From Pseudomonas marginalis (GTDB taxonomy: Bacteria; Pseudomonadota; Gammaproteobacteria; Pseudomonadales; Pseudomonadaceae): 64,000 nt of DNA. Of the stretch, positions 24,807-32,176 are shown piece by piece. The position numbers and the translations under genes were made by a program. The notes under the pieces are model-generated. The model saw nothing but the letters and a program-made list of their open reading frames with translations. It ran no database searches and was not told where the DNA came from. The stretch lies in contig NZ_FNSU01000003.1 in assembly GCF_900105325.1 (NCBI RefSeq), positions 992,001 to 1,056,000 of the forward strand. Reading direction: 5' to 3'. How positions within the stretch are numbered: position 1 is the stretch's first letter; the number at the start of each line of letters is the position of its first letter.

Positions 24807-26174
24807 ATGCAATTTGCTGATAAAAAAGAGGCCGAAGATTATCTGGCCGCCCACCCTGAAGTGCTGAGCATCGAGTTGTTCCTTATTGACGCGAATGGTG
24901 TTCCGCGAGGAAAGCTGCTGCATCGCGACGAACTGCTTGCGATCTACGCAAACGGTCGGCCGCTGCCAAGCTCCATTCTCGCCTTGACCGTGCAGGGTGA
25001 AGACGTCGAAGACACAGGCCTGGTCTGGGATGTCGCCGATGCCGATTGTTGGACATACCCCTTGGCGGGAAGCCTGACCCTGCAACCCTGGCGCACCAAC
25101 CCCACCGGTCAGGTGCAGGTGAGCATGCACCCGACCCAAGGTATTCCTGCCGCACCGGCCGACCCGCGACACGTACTGGTGCATGCCATTGACCGACTCA
25201 AAGCCGATGGTTTCCATCCGGTAATGGCCGTTGAACTGGAGTTTTACTTGCTGGACCAGCAACGCGATGCCAACGGTCGGCCGCAGCCAGCGCTGCAGAC
25301 CAACGGCGTCCGTCCCCAGGCACCGCAGGTTTATGGCCTATACGAGTTAGAACAGCTGCAACCTTTTCTTGATGACCTCTACGCTGCGTGCGCGCTACAA
25401 GGGCTGCCCGTACGCACAGCCATCTCCGAGTACGCTCCAGGCCAAGTCGAGTTGACCCTGGAACATCGTTTCGACGCACTCCAGGCTATTGATGAAGGCG
25501 TACGCTACAAACGCCTGGTCAAAGGTGTCGCCAACAAACATGGGCTACAAGCGTGCTTCATGGCCAAGCCGTTCAGTGACCAGGCCGGGAGTGGCATGCA
25601 TTTGCACGTCAGCCTGGCCGACGAGGAGGGTAACAACCTGTATGCGAGCGAAGACCCACAGGGTACGCCACTGTTGCGTCACTCAATTGGCGGGATGATG
25701 GCGACCTTGTTTGACTCACTGGCGATATTTTGCCCCCATGCCAATTCATATCGCCGGTTCCAGACCGGCAGTTACGCGCCGTTGGCCAAAAGTTGGGGCG
25801 TCAACAATCGTACGGTGTCGTTCCGCGTGCCCGGCGGCCCTGCACTAAGTCGACATATCGAACACCGCATTTGCGGGGCCGACGCCAACCCGTATCTTGC
25901 CGCCGCCGCATTACTGGCGGGGATTCACCTCGGTATCACCCATCAAAGCGATCCTGGTGCCGCGATCGAGGGAAATGGGTATGAACAGGCAGCGGATTTC
26001 CTGCCCACCGACTGGCTGACCGCGTTGCAGGCCTTGCAGGATTCAACGTGGGCACGCGAGGCGCTGGGCGCCGAATTCCTAAAGGTGTATCTGGCGATCA
26101 AATGGCGCGAGTTCCGTCACTTCAACGCTGAGGTCGGGGAGCAGGACTGGCGCTGGTACCTCACTCACGCATGA
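24807..26174 (+). CDS. Glutamine synthetase family, gamma-glutamylpolyamine synthetase-like
   Basis: A 455-residue GS-fold ligase similar in layout to the PauA/SpuI/SpuB enzymes of Pseudomonas, which join glutamate to polyamines using ATP. The N-terminal beta-grasp includes L-I-D-A-N-G-V-P-R-G-K. The catalytic region has M-A-V-E-L-E-F-Y-L, G-S-G-M-H-L-H-V-S-L, N-S-Y-R-R-F and R-I-E-H-R (here H-I-E-H-R) segments. True glutamine synthetase adenylylation features are not seen. It follows the transaminase by 56 bases. The pair suggests catabolism of an amine through a gamma-glutamylated intermediate, though the usual PuuB/PuuC/PuuD-like partners are not adjacent. Confidence 0.8.
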   Translation: MQFADKKEAEDYLAAHPEVLSIELFLIDANGVPRGKLLHRDELLAIYANGRPLPSSILALTVQGEDVEDTGLVWDVADADCWTYPLAGSLTLQPWRTNPTGQVQVSMHPTQGIPAAPADPRHVLVHAIDRLKADGFHPVMAVELEFYLLDQQRDANGRPQPALQTNGVRPQAPQVYGLYELEQLQPFLDDLYAACALQGLPVRTAISEYAPGQVELTLEHRFDALQAIDEGVRYKRLVKGVANKHGLQACFMAKPFSDQAGSGMHLHVSLADEEGNNLYASEDPQGTPLLRHSIGGMMATLFDSLAIFCPHANSYRRFQTGSYAPLAKSWGVNNRTVSFRVPGGPALSRHIEHRICGADANPYLAAAALLAGIHLGITHQSDPGAAIEGNGYEQAADFLPTDWLTALQALQDSTWAREALGAEFLKVYLAIKWREFRHFNAEVGEQDWRWYLTHA

Positions 26175-26352
26175 CTGATGGGCGATAACCGATGCTCATC
26201 AGCGGTTGTCAGCGTGGATTTGGGACCCGTGAGCCGAAACAAGGGTAGAGTGTTCATCACTTTCTGTTCATAAGGGCCTTCGCGTAGTCGCACTGAGCGG
26301 TTCCAGCGTCCGGACAGGGCAAAAAAACGGTATATCAATTGTTAAGTGAAGA

Positions 26353-27030
26353 ATGAATCGTCCGCTGTTTGTTTCTCTGGATGGGCCCAAGGGCACCGGC
26401 AAAACCACGCTGTTGGAGGCCGTTACGAAAGCACTGAGGGCAGACAACAAAAAAGTAATCCGGCTTTGCGAGAGAAAAAGCGATCCCTACCGGGAGGGAA
26501 CAATGGCGCTTGTTAACCAGCTCGTCAGAAGTCCCTCCCGGGAGCTGGAGCTGCGGGTGTGTGAACGCTTTGCTGACAGCCGTGCCTGGATTTCCCGGCA
26601 GGTGCTGGCTAAACAGCCACCAGGCAGCATCATCCTGATCGATCGCTGGTACCCGTCGGATGCCGCGTTTCGCCGGATAATTCCGTTTGCAGAGATCCTG
26701 CAATTGAACATTGATCGAAACGTGCGAGTGCCAGACCTGCATGTCGGGATTGTCACCGCCCCTGAGATTTCATGGGCGAGGGCAGCTGCGCGACGGCGTG
26801 GGCTGAGCAGCACGGTGATCCATAAGCTGGAAGAACATAGCGCGTGTACCCAGGCATTCGAGCGAGCGATTGCAGATCAGGGTTGGGTTGTATGTCGTAA
26901 TGAAGGAACGATCGAAGACGCAACGATGCAGGTGATCTCCGCGATCTATAGAGTCCTTGCTTGCGCGTCCCCGGCAGTCATTCTACGGGCCCCGACCTCC
27001 ATCGACTCCTTGTGCTATCCAGGCTTCTAA
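26353..27030 (+). CDS. Thymidylate kinase-like P-loop nucleotide kinase
   Basis: A 225-residue P-loop protein. The Walker A motif G-P-K-G-T-G-K-T is at residues 11-18. A D-R-W-Y-P-S-D-A-A-F-R segment near residue 97 matches the D-R-(F/Y)-x-x-S-x-x-A-(Y/F) motif of thymidylate kinases, and an arginine-rich lid (A-A-A-R-R-R-G-L) follows. It diverges from housekeeping Tmk and has a non-matching C-terminal tail. The true tmk normally sits with holB and pilZ. It may phosphorylate a nucleotide or another small substrate. By eye its DNA is less GC-rich than its neighbours, suggesting transfer. The last 48 bases overlap the convergent EAL gene. Confidence 0.65.
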   Translation: MNRPLFVSLDGPKGTGKTTLLEAVTKALRADNKKVIRLCERKSDPYREGTMALVNQLVRSPSRELELRVCERFADSRAWISRQVLAKQPPGSIILIDRWYPSDAAFRRIIPFAEILQLNIDRNVRVPDLHVGIVTAPEISWARAAARRRGLSSTVIHKLEEHSACTQAFERAIADQGWVVCRNEGTIEDATMQVISAIYRVLACASPAVILRAPTSIDSLCYPGF

Positions 27031-28818
27031 TGCCTCGGCGCTCATAGGCTTGGCTATCAAATAACCCTGTGCTTCGGAACATCCCCACTGTATTAACAGG
27101 TCCAGGATTTCTTGATTTTCTACGCCTTCTGCAACCACCTGGTAGCCGAGCCCCTTAGCCAGTCCGATCAGGGTTTTAACCAGTTGCTTGTCATTTTGAT
27201 TGCTGCCCAGCCCGCTGATCAGAGATTGGTCAAGCTTGACGGTATTAGCCGGGAGCTCCTTCAAATAAGCCCAGTTGCTGTAGCCGGTGCCAAAGTCATC
27301 AACAGCAACCTCTACGCCAAACTTACGGACACGCTCCAGTTGCCGGATGACTTCTTCAGGGTTGGTCATGAGCATGCTTTCGGTAAACTCAAGTTCAAAG
27401 CCAGCGGGGTCCAGGCCGTGCTGTTGAATCTCATGGATCATCGCGTCGACGAATTCGGCGCTTTCAAGATCGCTGACGGTAATGTTCATCGCTATCCGCA
27501 GGCGCACACCTTGCGCTTTCCAAATAACCGCTTGCCGGATGATTGCGTTGAGCACCCACAATCCAACAGAGGGTATGAGTGCGGTTTTTTCAGCCAAGGG
27601 TATGAATTCAGCAGGGCTGATGGGCCCCAGTAAAGGATGTGTCCAACGCAATAGTGCTTCTACTGAATGACACCATCCTGAGGGCAGTTTGATTTTTGGC
27701 TGGTACACCAGGCTGAACTGTTTGTCGGCGCTGACCGCCTCCGGCAACGAACTCAACAACATGAACGCGCGTTGTTGAGCCGCATCAAAATGGGGTTCAT
27801 AGCGCGACCATCCCAGCCTGCGGTCACGCGCCTCATCCGCAGCGCTGACCACCAGGCGAAGCCAGTCTTGCTGGAGACCTGAGCTATGAATAGGCAGGAC
27901 GCCAATCCCGACTTGCATGAGTATGGGGATGGCGTGGCATTCGACAGGCTTTTTGAAGTCCTTGAGGATGTTTTCACAAATGTGCTCGGCCGTTTGATCC
28001 TCCTCAAGGAGAAAACCAAACCGCGTCGGGCTAATTTTATAAAGTAGACACTGTGGCGGTAATAGCTTTTGTAGGCGCGCTTTGATTGCCAGGACCAAGT
28101 CCGTGGCAAAGCTGTAACCCAGCGCCTTCACGATATCGTTGAGGAACTTTGGCGAGATGATGTCAACCGCATACGCTTGGCACGCGCTGTGGGTCTTGAG
28201 CGCTTGGCGTATATCCTCCTCAAACCGGAGTCGATTAAATAACCCTGTGGGTTGGTCGACGAAGTTTCGAGCGCGCATGCTGTGGATGCGCATCATCACC
28301 AGTTCAGCAAAACCGCTGAGCATCGCACTATCACGCTCACTCATAGCGGCGCGTGAGACTGTATCAATGATGCACAGGCTTCCCAGCGTAAAACCCTCTT
28401 CGGTAATCAGTGGGGTGCCCGTGTAATAACGAATATACGGAGGCCCCGTTACCAGGGAATTGTCTTTAAAACGGGGATCAAGCGTCGCGTCCAATACCTC
28501 CAGCGGGGCGTTATCCAGCGTCGAGTAAGCGCAGAAGGACACTTCTCGTGGTGTCTGCGTCTCTTTAAGCCCTACGCGCGCCTTGAACCATTGCTGATGC
28601 TCATCGACGATCGAGATCAGCGCTATGGGTGCGTTGAAGTAAGCAGAAGCCATCTCGACGATTTTATCGAAGACAGTATCGTACTCGCTGTCAGCTGGAC
28701 AAAATTTCGCGACCTCTTTAAGCCGTTCAATTTCATTCGGCGGAATAGGAGCGCCTGCGCCCATGACAATCCTCGGAGTGGCTGTGTTTATGTGCACGGT
28801 ATCAGACAGTGCCATCAT
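26983..28818 (-). CDS. GAF, degenerate GGDEF and EAL protein (cyclic-di-GMP phosphodiesterase)
   Basis: A 611-residue soluble protein. A GAF domain covers about residues 35-180 (A-L-I-S-I-V-D-E-H-Q-Q-W-F-K-A-R-V-G-L). A GGDEF-fold domain follows at about 187-350, in which the signature is replaced by I-S-P-T-R-F-G-F-L-L, so it should not make cyclic-di-GMP. The EAL domain (about 365-605) looks active: E387-A-L-L-R-W, the D-D-F-G-T-G-Y-S loop, K-L-D-Q-S and A-E-G-V-E-N are all present. The GAF domain may bind a small ligand and tune phosphodiesterase activity. It appears to be a single-gene unit. Confidence 0.87.
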   Translation of the reverse strand: MMALSDTVHINTATPRIVMGAGAPIPPNEIERLKEVAKFCPADSEYDTVFDKIVEMASAYFNAPIALISIVDEHQQWFKARVGLKETQTPREVSFCAYSTLDNAPLEVLDATLDPRFKDNSLVTGPPYIRYYTGTPLITEEGFTLGSLCIIDTVSRAAMSERDSAMLSGFAELVMMRIHSMRARNFVDQPTGLFNRLRFEEDIRQALKTHSACQAYAVDIISPKFLNDIVKALGYSFATDLVLAIKARLQKLLPPQCLLYKISPTRFGFLLEEDQTAEHICENILKDFKKPVECHAIPILMQVGIGVLPIHSSGLQQDWLRLVVSAADEARDRRLGWSRYEPHFDAAQQRAFMLLSSLPEAVSADKQFSLVYQPKIKLPSGWCHSVEALLRWTHPLLGPISPAEFIPLAEKTALIPSVGLWVLNAIIRQAVIWKAQGVRLRIAMNITVSDLESAEFVDAMIHEIQQHGLDPAGFELEFTESMLMTNPEEVIRQLERVRKFGVEVAVDDFGTGYSNWAYLKELPANTVKLDQSLISGLGSNQNDKQLVKTLIGLAKGLGYQVVAEGVENQEILDLLIQWGCSEAQGYLIAKPMSAEALEAWIAQGVDGGRGP

Positions 28819-28871
28819 TATGATGTTGTTTTTTCTATTCCTCTGATAGCTCAGCGGTATGCAGGCAGGCG

Positions 28872-28897
28872 GCCTCTCCTGTGTTGCCGGGAGAGGC
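28872..28897. other. Intergenic hairpin upstream of the EAL gene
   Basis: The arms gcctctcc and ggagaggc form a perfect eight-base stem with a ten-base loop. It lies between the divergent EAL and SolA-like genes and has no following T-tract. It could be a leader structure or a regulator site; nothing else supports either. Confidence 0.3.
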
Positions 28898-29040
28898 GCG
28901 TGTTTGGACTCAGCACTGCCTAGTATTGCAGCAACAGAGCGGCCGGTGATGCTCGGTTGATAATATGCATATGCTCTTTTAGTCGTTGATTCTTAACCGG
29001 TTTCACTTTCAACTGGCTTCTTTTTGACAGGTGAGCGTTG

Positions 29041-30225
29041 ATGTCCGAGCGGTGTGATGTAGTGGTATTGGGGTTGGGGGCCATGGGGGCCGCTACGGTG
29101 TATCAGTTGGCGAAGGCGGGTGCGAATGTTGTGGGTATCGACCGCCATCACCCACCTCACAACCTGGGCTCCAGCCATGGCGATACGCGTATTACCCGGC
29201 TTTCGGTGGGTGAGGGCGCGCAGTACGTTCCCATTGTGCGCAATTCCCACCGCATCTGGCGTGAGCTTGAGCAATTGTCAGGGGAGCCGCTGTTCGAACA
29301 GTCGGGTCTATTGGTTCTGACTTCGAGTCCCGAGTTTGACCCCAACGATAAAACCGACTTCACATTGCGCACCATCGGCCTAGCACAGGCCTATGGCATC
29401 GAGCACGACGTTTTATCCGCCGAACAGATTCGCCAGCGCTTTCCACAATTTGCCAACGTCCACGACACTGCCATCGGCTATTTCGAGCCAGGTGGAGGTT
29501 TTGTACGTCCTGAACGTTGCATTGATGTGCAGCTCAAGTTGGCCGAGCAACACGGAGCAATCCTCTACAAAGGCGAAACCGTCACAGGGATTAGCTCGAA
29601 TGAGCAGGGAGTCCATGTCACTACGAATCTGCGCACGCTCTTTGCAAACAAGCTTGTGATTAGCGCCGGCAACTGGAGCGGCAGTTTGCTGGGCGAGCCG
29701 TTTGACAGCCTGCTCAGCGTCTACCGGCAGAAGCTGTTCTGGTTCGGGCTGGAGGAGGGCGCCGAGTGGGTGGATCACTCACCGACGTTTATCCTCACTC
29801 ACGGCCGTGGCGACGACAAAATCAACTACGGCTTTCCCGCATTACACGGCGAGGGCAGCCTGAAAATCGCCACCGCGCAATACCACACTACTTCATTGCC
29901 GCACACAATGGATCGTACGGTCTCGTCGGCGGAAGAGCGGGACATGTATGAGCACCAGGTGCGCGGCCGCATCGTCGGTGTTACCTCGAACGTGGTCAAG
30001 TCTGCTGTCTGCGCCTACACCGTGACGCCGGATCGCCATTTCATTATCGATGAGCATCCGTCGTGGCAGCACACCTTGGTGGTGTCCGCCTGTTCCGGTC
30101 ACGGCTTCAAACATTCCGCCGCGTTGGGCGAGGCGTTTGCACAGTGGTGCATACGCGGTTCGACCGACTTGGATCTCTCGTCTTTCTCCCTTAAACGCTT
30201 CGAGCGCTATCATGGCGATACCTGA
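29041..30225 (+). CDS. solA: FAD-dependent amino-acid oxidase, SolA/monomeric sarcosine oxidase-like
   Basis: A 394-residue flavoprotein of the MSOX/MTOX family, annotated in relatives as N-methyl-L-tryptophan oxidase. The FAD-binding G-L-G-A-M-G is at residues 11-16. The Cys that carries the covalent flavin is in A-V-C-A-Y-T (Cys324), and the following P-D-R-H-F-I-I-D and C-S-G-H-G-F-K-H-S motifs match the family. It would oxidatively demethylate an N-methyl amino acid or oxidise a cyclic imino acid, releasing hydrogen peroxide. The ATG at 29041 has AGGTGAG upstream; the TTG just before it is less likely. The in vivo substrate is unknown. Confidence 0.82.
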   Translation: MSERCDVVVLGLGAMGAATVYQLAKAGANVVGIDRHHPPHNLGSSHGDTRITRLSVGEGAQYVPIVRNSHRIWRELEQLSGEPLFEQSGLLVLTSSPEFDPNDKTDFTLRTIGLAQAYGIEHDVLSAEQIRQRFPQFANVHDTAIGYFEPGGGFVRPERCIDVQLKLAEQHGAILYKGETVTGISSNEQGVHVTTNLRTLFANKLVISAGNWSGSLLGEPFDSLLSVYRQKLFWFGLEEGAEWVDHSPTFILTHGRGDDKINYGFPALHGEGSLKIATAQYHTTSLPHTMDRTVSSAEERDMYEHQVRGRIVGVTSNVVKSAVCAYTVTPDRHFIIDEHPSWQHTLVVSACSGHGFKHSAALGEAFAQWCIRGSTDLDLSSFSLKRFERYHGDT

Positions 30226-30410
30226 GTTACATCCAGTGGCTGCATGAAATTAAGGGTGAAGTCCGCGACGTGAAGCCGGATTCACGGTGCCGAGTACGTA
30301 AGCGTTCCGGGAACACACCCCATGAATCTTGATTCACTGAGAAGTATGTTCATAAGTAGGCGACGAGAGCTGAAAGTGGCTGAGCCTGACATATGATTTA
30401 ACATAATATA

Positions 30411-30439
30411 CATTATGCGTAATACGATGTTACGTAATG
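30411..30439. repeat. AT-rich inverted repeat between convergent genes
   Basis: The sequence cattatgcgtaa (30411-30422) pairs with ttacgtaatg (30430-30439), leaving a two-base bulge. It sits in the 259-base gap between the SolA-like and SDR genes, which both end there, so no promoter is needed for either. The left arm region resembles 10841-10856. A nearby gggcagtgcccg could form a small hairpin. No gene is seen in this gap. Confidence 0.4.
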
Positions 30440-30484
30440 AGGGCAGTGCCCGTCAGATTCCAACAGGCAAAGCCCCTCTCTGGT

Positions 30485-31234
30485 TCAAACCTGAGCGAAC
30501 CCTCCATCCACAAACATTTCGCTGCCGGTCATGAAACTGCTGTCGTCCGACGCCAGGAACAATGCCGCCGCCGCAATTTCTTCCGGTTGGCCGATACGGC
30601 CCAGTGGCAACTGCGCCGTCATGTCGTCAATGATTGCATCCTTCTGGCCGGTACTTGAAAGCGCCAGGTCCAGGCCCGGTGTCGAGATTGGTCCCGGTGA
30701 AAGTACGTTGACGCGAATACCGCTGCCTTTCAAATCCAGTGCCCAGCTCCTGGCGAAATTACGCAATGCGGCTTTCGTGGCGCTGTACACGCTGAATGCC
30801 GGTGTGCCCATGGTGCCGGTGGTCGAACCTGTGAGGATCACCGAACCGCCGGCGTGCATCAGTGGCAGCGCTGTTTGCACGGTGAACAGTGTGCCTTTGA
30901 CGTTGATGCCGAACGTGCGATCGAACGACTCTTCGGTGATCGACCCGAGCGGCTGGAAATCCCCCAGGCCTGCATTGGCGAACAGCACGTCAACGCGACC
31001 TTTGACGCTTTTGATGTGGGTGAAAATGCGCTCCAGGTCGTCCAGCCTCGAGATATCCCCTTGAATGGCTATCGCTGTAGGCCCGATCAGGCCCAGCGCC
31101 TTGTCCAGTTCTTCCTGCCTGCGTCCCACAATCACCACCTGTGCACCTTCCGCTGCAAAGCGAATGGCGGTTGCCAGGCCAATACCACTGTTGCCACCGG
31201 TGATCACTGCAATTTTCCCGTCGAGCCTGCTCAT
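30485..31234 (-). CDS. Short-chain dehydrogenase/reductase controlled with HxlR
   Basis: A 249-residue classical SDR with T-G-G-N-S-G-I-G at residues 12-19, N-A-G-L, the catalytic Ser region (L-T-G-S-T-T-G) and Y-S-A-T-K. The G-R-R after the second strand suggests NADP(H). The C-terminal F-M-T-G-S-E-M-F-V-D-G-G-F segment is typical. It is divergent from an HxlR-type regulator across a 99-base gap with a strong palindrome. HxlR/SDR pairs like this are common in proteobacteria, where the regulator usually represses the reductase until an electrophile is sensed. The substrate is unknown. Confidence 0.87.
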   Translation of the reverse strand: MSRLDGKIAVITGGNSGIGLATAIRFAAEGAQVVIVGRRQEELDKALGLIGPTAIAIQGDISRLDDLERIFTHIKSVKGRVDVLFANAGLGDFQPLGSITEESFDRTFGINVKGTLFTVQTALPLMHAGGSVILTGSTTGTMGTPAFSVYSATKAALRNFARSWALDLKGSGIRVNVLSPGPISTPGLDLALSSTGQKDAIIDDMTAQLPLGRIGQPEEIAAAALFLASDDSSFMTGSEMFVDGGFAQV

Positions 31235-31275
31235 GGTTAACTCCGAAGAATGTTGAGGCCCAACTCTAGATCCAG

Positions 31276-31293
31276 ACTATTCTTTTGAATAGT
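31276..31293. promoter_or_regulatory. Candidate HxlR operator between SDR and hxlR genes
   Basis: The sequence actattc-tttt-gaatagt is a perfect seven-base inverted repeat with a four-base spacer. It lies 42 bases upstream of the SDR start and 41 bases upstream of the hxlR start, an ideal position to control both. Sites of this type are known for HxlR-family dimers. Confidence 0.65.
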
Positions 31294-31333
31294 ATGCACC
31301 TTTTAGTAAGTACCCCTTTGGAGCACCCATCAC

Positions 31334-31693
31334 ATGGCGAACAACACCTTCAATTGCGGGCTCGAGGCTGCCCTGGCGGTGATTGGCGGCAAATGGAAAC
31401 CGCTGGTCCTGTATAACCTGGCGCGACATGTTCATCGGTATGGCGAGTTAAGGCGTGCGATTGGCGGCGTGACCGACAAGGTGTTGATCCAGCAACTCAA
31501 GGAATTGGAACGCGACGAAATCATCGCGCGGATCGACTTCCAGGAGATCCCGCCCAAGGTCGAGTATTCCCTGACACCCTTCGGGCAGTCACTGGCCACT
31601 GCGCTGGGCGCGTTGTGCGTGTGGGGCACCGAACATATGGACACCGTCGAACGCATCAGCGAACGGCGTATCAGCGCCCTCGCCCAGGCCTGA
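31334..31693 (+). CDS. HxlR-family transcriptional regulator
   Basis: A 119-residue minimal HxlR protein. It has the conserved N-terminal Cys (F-N-C-G-L-E-A-A-L), then G-G-K-W-K-P-L-V-L-Y-N-L, the winged helix (R-R-A-I-G-G-V-T-D-K-V-L-I-Q-Q-L-K-E-L-E) and the V-E-Y-S-L-T-P-F-G-Q-S-L wing and linker. These proteins act as dimers, and the single cysteine can serve as a thiol switch for aldehydes, quinones or oxidants. It is divergent from an SDR and likely controls that gene and itself through the palindrome at 31276-31293. Confidence 0.9.
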   Translation: MANNTFNCGLEAALAVIGGKWKPLVLYNLARHVHRYGELRRAIGGVTDKVLIQQLKELERDEIIARIDFQEIPPKVEYSLTPFGQSLATALGALCVWGTEHMDTVERISERRISALAQA

Positions 31694-31710
31694 GCCCTGC
31701 CCCGATAGCC

Positions 31711-31740
31711 AACTCAACTAAATGACTATTTAGTTGAGTT
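31711..31740. terminator. Hairpin between convergent hxlR and response-regulator genes
   Basis: Thirteen-base perfect arms (aactcaactaaat and atttagttgagtt) with a gact loop lie between the two convergent stop codons. The stem is AT-rich and lacks a distal T-run on either strand. It probably helps separate the two transcripts. Confidence 0.5.
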
Positions 31741-31772
31741 ATAGGCTTGGCGACGAATTCGCCGGGTTACGC

Positions 31773-32174
31773 TCAACGAGCACTCTTCATTTCCAGAGCC
31801 TGATCGAGACTGAGCTTGAGCTCTTCATCATTCCAGGGCTTGCTGATGTAACGGAACACATACCCATCGTTGATTGCCTGCGTGATCATGCTCATATCGG
31901 CGTAGCCGGTCAGCAGGATATTCACGCAGTGCGGATCGCGCCTATGCACCTCGCGCAGCAAGGTCGGCCCGTCCATGAACGGCATGCGCGCGTCGCAGAC
32001 GATCAGGTCGACCGCGTGTTGTTCGAAAAGGCTCAGCGCCTGGGCCCCGCTCGTGGCCAGCAGCAAGTCGTAAGGCTTTGCGCGCAGCAGGCGCCGAAGG
32101 CTGTTGAGGATACTTTCCTCATCATCCACCAGCATGACGGTGTGTCGTTTTTCGCAGGAAGGCAACGTATCCAT
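31773..32174 (-). CDS. Single-domain response regulator (REC), RpfG-type receiver
   Basis: A 133-residue receiver domain without an output domain. The phosphoacceptor is D61 in L-I-V-C-D-A-R-M-P, with the acidic pair V-D-D-E-E at 16-20, T in L-L-T-G-Y-A-D and K in I-S-K-P-W-N-D. The Y-I-S-K-P-W-(N/D) ending is characteristic of receivers of the RpfG/HDOD class. It follows the PAS histidine kinase by two bases, so the kinase is very likely its phosphodonor. It is the last gene of a four-gene signalling operon. With no output domain, it must act by protein contact. Confidence 0.87.
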   Translation of the reverse strand: MDTLPSCEKRHTVMLVDDEESILNSLRRLLRAKPYDLLLATSGAQALSLFEQHAVDLIVCDARMPFMDGPTLLREVHRRDPHCVNILLTGYADMSMITQAINDGYVFRYISKPWNDEELKLSLDQALEMKSAR

Positions 32175-32176
32175 GA

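Noticed and set aside
28842..28870. tRNA D-arm-like string (gatagctcagcggtatg)
   Set aside because: No acceptor stem, anticodon arm or T-arm with ttcgaatcc follows within tRNA length.
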